Source of the DNA: Streptomyces sp. Edi4
Lineage (GTDB): Bacteria; Actinomycetota; Actinomycetes; Streptomycetales; Streptomycetaceae
NCBI RefSeq assembly: GCF_040253615.1
Contig: NZ_JBEJGY010000004.1
Span: 5,394,001 to 5,458,000 of the forward strand
Length of the DNA: 64,000 bases
Direction: 5' to 3'
Below the pieces are notes generated by a model. It saw nothing but the letters and a program-made list of their open reading frames with translations. It made no database searches and was not told where the DNA came from. The translations under genes were made by a program, and so were the position numbers. This document shows, one piece after another, positions 58,073 through 64,000 of this stretch; the first letter of the stretch is position 1, and each line of letters begins with the position of its first letter.

Positions 58073-61000
58073 CTACAACTGCCCTTTGCGCGTGAGGTAG
58101 TTGAAGCACAGCCAGCCCGGCAGCACCGGCAGCCAGAAGGTCAGCAGCCGGTACAGGAGCACCGCCGACGTCGCGGTCTCGGCGGTCATGCCCGCGATCG
58201 TCAGCGCCGTGGACAGCGCGAGCTCGACCGCGCCCACACCGCCCGGAGTGGGCGCCGCCGATCCCAGCGCGTTGGCGGTCAGGAAGACCACGGCGACGCT
58301 CGCGTAGCTCAGGGTGTGGTCGCTGCCGGTGCCGAACGCGCGGATCGAGGCATCGAGACACATCACGAAGACGCCGGTCAGCAGCAGCATGCCGCCGATC
58401 CCGGTGACCAGTTTCTGCGGCCGTTGCAGCACGTCGAGCATGCGCGGCACCACACCCGCGAACAGCGAGCGGACCCGGCTGACCACGAACTTGCGCAGGA
58501 ACGGGACCGCCGTGACGACCAGGATCAGCACGGCCGCCGTGAGCAGGCCCGCGATCACCGTGCGGGACGGCGAGAGCTCCGAGGTCTGCTCGGTGCCGGT
58601 CACATAACCGAAGACCAGCAGCAGCGAGATGTGCGAGGCGAGCCCGAACAGCTGGGAGGCGCCCACGCTCGCCACCGCGAGGCCCGGACGCACCCCGGCG
58701 CGCTGGAGGAAGCGGGTGTTGAGGGCGACGCCGCCCACCGCGGCGGGGGCCACCAGCTTCACGAACGAGCCCGCGACCTGGGCCACGACCGCCCGCCAGA
58801 ACGGCACCCGCTCGGGTACGAAGCCGAGCAGGCTGGCCGCCGCCGCCGGATAGGACAGCGCCGAGAACAGCGCGGCCGCCGCGACCCAGCCCCACTGCGC
58901 GTTGGCGATCAGATCGCCGAACTTGATGTTGGTGAGCTGCACGAGCAGGAAGTAGGCGGCGAAGGCCCCCGCCACGAAGCTGATCAGCGTCTTGACCTTG
59001 ATGCGCTCCAGGCGCACCGGCTCGACCGGGGCCAGCGGGCGGATCAGCAGCACCTGGTGGCGGATCTGGGTGAGCAGATCGTCCTCGTGCGCCTGCTCAA
59101 GGGCCTCGTCGATGGCCAGTTTCTCGGCCTTCTTCTCCGCCTTCACCGCCTTGCGGGCGTCCGGCGCGGCCGCCTCGGGGCGGGCCGCCGCTTCCTTGGC
59201 CGCCGCTTCCTTGGCCGCCGCCGCCTCGGCGGCCTTCGCCTCCCGCGCCGCGTCCGACGCCTCAAGGACCGCCTCGCGCTCGCGCTGGGCCTGCTCGCGG
59301 CCGAGCCTGCGCAGCGTCGCGCGGGTGGACCGGCTCAGGGCAATGGGCTGGAGCAGCGGAAGGCTGTCGGCGACCGCGTCGGGGCCGAGCACGTCGAGCG
59401 CGGCGGCGACCGAACGCTCGGCGCCGACGCGCAGTCCGAACGTGGTGAGCAACTGGGCGACGTCCATCCTGAGCACGATGTCACCCGCCGCGATCTCGCC
59501 GCCGCGCAGATCGGTCACGATGACCCTGCCAAAACGATCCACCAGGATCGCGTCCCCCGCGAGCCTGCGGTGCGCGATCCGCCGCGACTGCAACGCCCGC
59601 ACCTGCCGCCACGTCTCGCGCATCAGCTCGTCGGTGATCTCCTTGTCCTCCAGGGAGTCGAGGGTGCGGCCGCCGGTGTGCTCGTACACCAGCATCACGG
59701 CGTCCGGGCCGAGCTCGGAGGTGGCGATCAGCTTGGGCGCGTTCGCCCCCGCCGCGATCGCCGCGTACGCGAGCAGCGCCTCCTGCTCAAGGGCCTGCCT
59801 GAGCGACTGGATCGAGCGGCGGGTGGTGATGGAACGCAGCGTCAGACGGCGCCACACCCGGTAGAAGAAGCCCTGCGCCTGCTGTTCGCGGTCGACGACG
59901 GTGACGTCGAGCGGCGGGCCGTCCTCCAGGGTGACCAGATAGCGCCGGCCCCGTTCGCCCTGTTCGAGCGAGTCCGGCACGTCCTCGGCGCGCAGCGCCG
60001 TCACCGGGTTGAAGCCGACGTGGCGCAGGCCCGCGAGCAGGGTCTGCCCGGTGGGGCGCACATTGGGCGAGCCGACCGCGTAGAGGGCGCCGTACGCGAC
60101 GGTCCAGCCGATCAGGATCGTGACGATGATCGAGAACGGTGTGGTCTGGCCGCCGACGAGCACCGCGAAGGAGTTGAGCAGCAGGACCGCCCACAGGGCC
60201 ACCCGCCAGCGCGGTCTGCGTGCCATTCCCACCGCCGTCATATAGGCGATGACGGGGGCGAGATAGCCGTGTACGGGGTCGGTGAGGGCGCCGGACGCGG
60301 ACTGCTGGGTCAGCGCCTCGGTGATCGAACCGGGCGCCGACTTCGACACCCACAGGTCGGTGGCGAGCGCCACGCCGTGCGCGAGCACGGCGGCGAGCAC
60401 GCCGTCCGCGATCCGCAGGCCGTCGCGTTTGATCAGCCGCTCGATGGCGAAGGCGACGGGCAGCACGAGGACGGCGATGCTGGAGGCGAGGCCGGCGAGG
60501 CGGATCAGGACGTCGGGGGTGCCGGTCGTGCCCTTGGTGATGTCGTCTTCCAGGCCCGAGGTGGTGCCGTGCGCGAAGGCGGCGACGGCCAGCACGACGG
60601 CGATCGCCAGCACGCCGGTGAGCAGCCGGAGCAGGTCGGACGGGCGGTGCACGCGGGCGGGCAGCAGCGGCTCGTCGACGGAGACCCGCTCGATGGACCC
60701 GGAGTCCTCACACACACCGTCGGAGCCATTGGGTTGGGCGGCGTCGGGGGTGTCGGGTCCGTCGGGGGACGCGGGGTGGCCGGGGGCCTTGGGAGCCCCG
60801 GGGTCCCCGGCGTCGGCGGGGCCGGGGCGGACGGGTCCGCGGTCGGCTGAGTCCGAACCGGTGGTGTCCGGGCCGGTCGGGCTGGGTCCGGTGGTCTCCG
60901 GGTCGGTGGCGCCGGGTCCGGTGGTGTCCGGGCCGGTGCTGTCCGGGGCGGTGGCGCCGGGTCCGTTCGTGTCCGGGCCGGTGGTGCTGGGTCCGGTGGC

Positions 61001-61270
61001 GTCCGGGCTGGTCGTGCCGGGTCCGCTCGTGTTCGACCCGGTCGAGCTCGGGCCGGTCGTGTCTGAGCCGGCGGCGTCCGGGCCGGTCGTGTCTGAGCCG
61101 GCGGCGTCCGGGCCGGTCGCGCCGGGGCCGGTGTTGTCGCCCCGGTGGGCCGGGTTTTGGGGTGTGGCGGGCTGTCGCCGCGCGTCGGGGCTGCCGCTTG
61201 CCGCCGCCTCGGGTGGCTGCACGCCCCGCTCCTTCGCCGACTTGTCCGTCTTGTCGCTGTCTCGTATCAC
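58073..61270 (-). CDS. MprF-like flippase with fused pseudokinase domain
   Basis: A 1065-residue membrane protein; GTG at 61270 (VIRDSDKTDKSAKERG). The first 190 residues are Gly/Pro/Thr/Asp repeats (units TTGPDATG-like, nt 60850-61140). Then about six membrane helices, a kinase-like region with LVYEHTGGRTLDSLEDKEIT, HRRLAGDAILVDRFGRVIV and TDLRGGEIA, an Ala/Lys/Glu-rich coiled coil, and a C-terminal UPF0104/LPG_synthase_TM domain (PAAVGGVALNTRFLQRAG; SAAPTPGGVGAVELALSTAL). HRR and DLR replace the catalytic HRD and DFG, so the kinase is probably inactive. Lipid flipping or envelope assembly is inferred from the domain. Confidence 0.85.
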   Translation of the reverse strand: MIRDSDKTDKSAKERGVQPPEAAASGSPDARRQPATPQNPAHRGDNTGPGATGPDAAGSDTTGPDAAGSDTTGPSSTGSNTSGPGTTSPDATGPSTTGPDTNGPGATAPDSTGPDTTGPGATDPETTGPSPTGPDTTGSDSADRGPVRPGPADAGDPGAPKAPGHPASPDGPDTPDAAQPNGSDGVCEDSGSIERVSVDEPLLPARVHRPSDLLRLLTGVLAIAVVLAVAAFAHGTTSGLEDDITKGTTGTPDVLIRLAGLASSIAVLVLPVAFAIERLIKRDGLRIADGVLAAVLAHGVALATDLWVSKSAPGSITEALTQQSASGALTDPVHGYLAPVIAYMTAVGMARRPRWRVALWAVLLLNSFAVLVGGQTTPFSIIVTILIGWTVAYGALYAVGSPNVRPTGQTLLAGLRHVGFNPVTALRAEDVPDSLEQGERGRRYLVTLEDGPPLDVTVVDREQQAQGFFYRVWRRLTLRSITTRRSIQSLRQALEQEALLAYAAIAAGANAPKLIATSELGPDAVMLVYEHTGGRTLDSLEDKEITDELMRETWRQVRALQSRRIAHRRLAGDAILVDRFGRVIVTDLRGGEIAAGDIVLRMDVAQLLTTFGLRVGAERSVAAALDVLGPDAVADSLPLLQPIALSRSTRATLRRLGREQAQREREAVLEASDAAREAKAAEAAAAKEAAAKEAAARPEAAAPDARKAVKAEKKAEKLAIDEALEQAHEDDLLTQIRHQVLLIRPLAPVEPVRLERIKVKTLISFVAGAFAAYFLLVQLTNIKFGDLIANAQWGWVAAAALFSALSYPAAAASLLGFVPERVPFWRAVVAQVAGSFVKLVAPAAVGGVALNTRFLQRAGVRPGLAVASVGASQLFGLASHISLLLVFGYVTGTEQTSELSPSRTVIAGLLTAAVLILVVTAVPFLRKFVVSRVRSLFAGVVPRMLDVLQRPQKLVTGIGGMLLLTGVFVMCLDASIRAFGTGSDHTLSYASVAVVFLTANALGSAAPTPGGVGAVELALSTALTIAGMTAETATSAVLLYRLLTFWLPVLPGWLCFNYLTRKGQL

Positions 61271-61443
61271 CGCTCACCGCCCGCACGATGGTGGCATGTC
61301 CCGAGATCCCGGAGGGGCAGCAGGGTGCGTTGCCGGGGCGTACGCGGTGTGAGTTGCGCCCCTTTGCCGCTCCGCGCACCGGCTGCGACCGGAAATGACC
61401 GGGACAGGCGCGACTGTCGGTGGCGTACGGCAGGATGGAGCGG

Positions 61444-61848
61444 ATGAGCGAGCAGCGCAGCGACCGGGCGGGCGAGGCACCCGGGGAATCCGGGGTGCCC
61501 GAGGCGCCGGCGTACCCGGAGTACGCGGAACGGGTGCTCGACCTCGCCGAGCGCATCCCGCCCGGCCGGGTGATGACGTACGGGGACGTCGCGGAATGGC
61601 TCGGCGAGGGCGGCCCCCGCCAGGTCGGCCGGGTCATGTCGCTCTACGGCGCCGCGGTGCCGTGGTGGCGCGTGGTGCGCTCGGACGGCGTGCTGCTGCC
61701 GGGCCACGAACTGCGCGCGCTCGGCCACTACCGCGACGAGAGCACACCGCTGCGCGGGGCGAGCCGGTCCGCCGATGACCACACGCCGAGGCTCGACATG
61801 AAGCGGGCGCGCTGGGACGGCTCCGGCGGCGAGGCGGCACATACCTGA
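61444..61848 (+). CDS. Alkyltransferase-like (ATL) protein, MGMT family
   Basis: A 134-residue DNA-binding protein of the O6-alkylguanine transferase family. ATG at 61444 follows GGATGGAGCGG. The helix-turn-helix and Arg finger region are AERIPPGRVMTYGDVAEWLG and RQVGRVMSLYGAA. The alkyl-acceptor Cys of the PCHRV motif is Trp (VPWWRVVRSDGVL), so it cannot repair by itself; ATL proteins flag alkylated guanine for nucleotide excision repair. The neighbour is an AdnA-type helicase, and mycobacteria have the same pair (Rv3204 near adnAB). Confidence 0.9.
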   Translation: MSEQRSDRAGEAPGESGVPEAPAYPEYAERVLDLAERIPPGRVMTYGDVAEWLGEGGPRQVGRVMSLYGAAVPWWRVVRSDGVLLPGHELRALGHYRDESTPLRGASRSADDHTPRLDMKRARWDGSGGEAAHT

Positions 61849-62009
61849 CAGCTTGTGCCATCCGGCGTCCGTCCGGGCGGCCTGAGGACCGTAAGGATGA
61901 CTCGCTGCGTCGCGGGCACGGTTCGGCGTACCGTCGAGGGTCCGCGCCGTGCGCGCGGGCCCCGTAAGCACCATCACGACCAGCACACCCACCAGGACCG
62001 GCGATCCAC

Positions 62010-64000
62010 GTGAGCTCCTCCTCCTCCACCGGGCGTACCGCGTACCAGCAGGTACGCCGGGCGGCCCCCGGCGCGTACCGGCTGGTGCGCACACCGCCGG
62101 ACCCGGTGGAGCCCCCTCTCCTTGACGCACCCCAGCGCAGGGTGGTTGACCACCGCTCGGGTCCGCTTCTGGTGCTCGCGGGGCCCGGCACCGGCAAGAC
62201 CACCACGCTGGTCGAGGCGGTCGCGGCCAGGGTCGCGGAGGGCGCCGACCCCGAGCGGATCCTGGTCCTCACCTTCAGCCGCAAGGCCGCCGTCGAACTG
62301 CGCGACCGCATGGCGCTGCGGCTCGGCGCGGGCGCCAAGAGCCCGCAGGCCACCACGTTCCACTCCTACTGCTACGCCCTGGTGCGCGCGCATCGGGCCC
62401 CCAGGGACACGGAGCCGTTCGGCGATCCCCCGCGCCTGCTGTCCGGTCCCGAGCAGGACGTGGCCGTACGCGACCTCCTGGCCGGCCAGATCGACCTCCA
62501 GCGCGGCGGCCTCGCGCACGTGAGCTGGCCCGACGAACTGCGGGCCTGCCTGACCACGCGGGGCTTCGCCGACGAGGTCCGCGCGGTGCTCGCCCGCAGC
62601 CGCGAGCTGGGCCTCGGGCCCGAGGAGCTGGCCCGCTTCGCCGCGCGGGCCGGCCGCCCCGACTGGAAGGCCGCCTCCGCCTTCCTCGCCGAATACCTCG
62701 ACGTCCTCGACCTCCAGGGCGTCCTCGACTACGCGGAGCTGGTGCACCGCGCGGTGCTGCTCGCCGAACGCACCCCGCCGCCGTCCTACGACGCGGTGTT
62801 CGTCGACGAGTACCAGGACACCGACCCCGCGCAGGTCAGGCTGCTGAAGGCGCTCGCGGGCGGGGGGCGCACGCTGGTCGCCTTCGGCGACCCGGACCAG
62901 TCGATCTACACCTTCCGCGGCGCCGACATCAACGGCATCCTCGGCTTCCCCGACGCCTTCGCGCGCGCCGACGGCACCCCGGCCCCCGTGGAAGTCCTCA
63001 CCACCTCGCGCCGCTCGGGCACCGCGCTCCTTGCGGCGACCCGGCTCCTGACGCGCCGCATGCCGCTGCCGCGGCTGCCCTCCGAGCAGGTCCGCGCCCA
63101 CCGCGACCTGCGCCCCACCCGCACCGGCGGGCGCGTGGAGACGTACACCTATCCCACGGCCTCCACCGAGCTGGACAACATCGCGGACCTGCTGCGCCGC
63201 GCCCACCTCGAAGAGGGCGTCCCCTGGCAGGAGATGGCGGTCCTGGTCCGCGCCGGCACCCGCGCCATCCCCGCACTGCGCCGCGCCCTCACCTCGGCCG
63301 GCGTCCCCGTGGACACCTCGGGCGCCGACATCGCGCTGCGCGACGAGCCGGCGGTGGCACCGCTCCTCACGGCGCTCGGGGTGGTGGCGCGAGCCGCCGT
63401 CGGGCGCGCCGCCGCGGCCCCCGGGCCCCCACCGGTCAGCCTCGTCCACCCCCGCCGCACCCCTCCGGTCACGGCCGAGGCGCCGGCCGGGCTCGACACC
63501 GAGACCGCGCACACCCTGCTCACCTCGCCGCTCGGCGGCATGGACACCGCCGACCTGCGCCGCCTCGGCCGGGCCCTGCGCGACGAGGAGCGGGCCGGGG
63601 GAGTGCGCGTCCCGGCCCCCTCGGACGTGCTGCTCGCCCGCGCCCTCGCCGAACCCGAACGGCTGGTCGCGCACGACCCCGCCTACGCCAGGGGCGCCCA
63701 GCGCCTCGCCACCCTCCTGCGCAAGGCCCGCGAGCTCCTTGAGGGCGGTGGCACGGCCGCCGAGGCGCTGTGGGAGCTGTGGAACGGCACCCCCTGGCCC
63801 CAGCGCCTGGAACGCGCGGCGCTGCGCGGCGGCGCGGGCGGCCGGGCGGCCGACCGAGACCTCGACGCCGTCTGCGCGCTGTTCGACACGGCGGCCCGCG
63901 CCGAGGAGCGCACCGGTGGCCGGGGCGCGCTCAACTTCATCGAAGAGGTCGACGCGCAGGACATAGCGGCCGACACCCTCACCCGCAGGGCCGCCCGCCC
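62010..64000 (+). CDS. adnA: UvrD-like helicase, AdnA type (3' end outside window)
   Basis: The first 663 codons of a superfamily 1 helicase that runs off the right edge. GTG at 62010 gives VSSSSSTGRTAYQQVRRAAP, then Walker A LVLAGPGTGKTTTLVEA, motif Ia LTFSRKAAVEL, motif Ic ATTFHSYCY, Walker B AVFVDEYQDTDPAQ, and motif III GDPDQSIYTFRGAD. AdnA is one subunit of the AdnAB helicase-nuclease that resects double-strand breaks in actinobacteria; its PD-(D/E)xK nuclease would be C-terminal and is not in this window. The upstream ATL gene and the order in mycobacteria agree with this call. UvrD2 or PcrA are alternatives. Confidence 0.82.
   Translation, partial: MSSSSSTGRTAYQQVRRAAPGAYRLVRTPPDPVEPPLLDAPQRRVVDHRSGPLLVLAGPGTGKTTTLVEAVAARVAEGADPERILVLTFSRKAAVELRDRMALRLGAGAKSPQATTFHSYCYALVRAHRAPRDTEPFGDPPRLLSGPEQDVAVRDLLAGQIDLQRGGLAHVSWPDELRACLTTRGFADEVRAVLARSRELGLGPEELARFAARAGRPDWKAASAFLAEYLDVLDLQGVLDYAELVHRAVLLAERTPPPSYDAVFVDEYQDTDPAQVRLLKALAGGGRTLVAFGDPDQSIYTFRGADINGILGFPDAFARADGTPAPVEVLTTSRRSGTALLAATRLLTRRMPLPRLPSEQVRAHRDLRPTRTGGRVETYTYPTASTELDNIADLLRRAHLEEGVPWQEMAVLVRAGTRAIPALRRALTSAGVPVDTSGADIALRDEPAVAPLLTALGVVARAAVGRAAAAPGPPPVSLVHPRRTPPVTAEAPAGLDTETAHTLLTSPLGGMDTADLRRLGRALRDEERAGGVRVPAPSDVLLARALAEPERLVAHDPAYARGAQRLATLLRKARELLEGGGTAAEALWELWNGTPWPQRLERAALRGGAGGRAADRDLDAVCALFDTAARAEERTGGRGALNFIEEVDAQDIAADTLTRRAAR

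Noticed and set aside
57674..60850. Plus-strand frame of over 1000 codons opposite the flippase gene
   Set aside because: It is rich in Arg, His, Gly and Gln with no domain, a common shadow of a GC-rich gene; the minus-strand gene has membrane helices and UPF0104 motifs.
1..64000. tRNA, rRNA, integrase, transposase or attachment sites
   Set aside because: None found by eye; the repeats seen lack transposase genes and target-site duplications.

Overview
The window is a stretch of actinobacterial chromosome, almost certainly Streptomyces. Composition is very GC-rich, GTG starts are frequent, genes overlap as ATGA or GTGA, and the gene families are those of the Streptomyces core genome. I see no tRNA, rRNA, CRISPR array, prophage or insertion sequence. 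The first gene enters from the left edge and the last runs off the right edge.

Left part (1-31800). A membrane protein with VanW-type peptidoglycan-binding domains is followed by a four-gene operon: ABC exporter ATPase and permease, then a DesK/DesR-like two-component system. Next come a secreted DUF11 protein, a C39-like peptidase, a SirB1-type protein and an Rv0428c-like acetyltransferase. From about 9.6 kb the order follows a block that, from family knowledge, is also found in mycobacteria: ferredoxin fdxA, dapC, dapE, a LOG-type protein, FolP2-type DHPS-like protein, DivIVA-like protein, tag and a DUF3117 protein. It continues with an O-methyltransferase divergent from an ECF sigma factor, its zinc anti-sigma factor, an HtrA protease and tatB. 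The block ends with mrp, a DUF1003 protein, an MgtE-N/CBS protein and corA. Its themes are lysine/diaminopimelate synthesis, envelope stress and Mg2+ handling.

Middle part (31800-40400). This is a looser segment: a suppressor-of-fused-like protein, an MFS transporter, a PHP phosphoesterase, a MarC protein, a 50-residue TTG-started protein, an NYN nuclease and an alpha/beta hydrolase. It is rich in the interspersed repeat with core GCAGTTCCCCGCGCCCCT, including an array with an exact 67-bp period.

Right part (40400-64000). A second block resembles the mycobacterial rhlE-to-adnAB neighbourhood: a DEAD-box RNA helicase with a duplicated basic tail, a ferritin-like protein, a small membrane protein, DUF3107, a FasR-like TetR regulator, a hydrolase, a DUF3152 metzincin-like protein, moeZ, an alkyltransferase-like protein and an AdnA-type helicase. 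Inserted in it is a four-gene polysaccharide-like locus (50162-54881): PelF-type glycosyltransferase, polytopic membrane protein, NAD-dependent epimerase and Spherulin-4/PelA-like hydrolase. This is the best candidate for an under-described system in the window. A pair of tiny overlapping zinc-ribbon genes and a fused pseudokinase-flippase are the other most unusual items.
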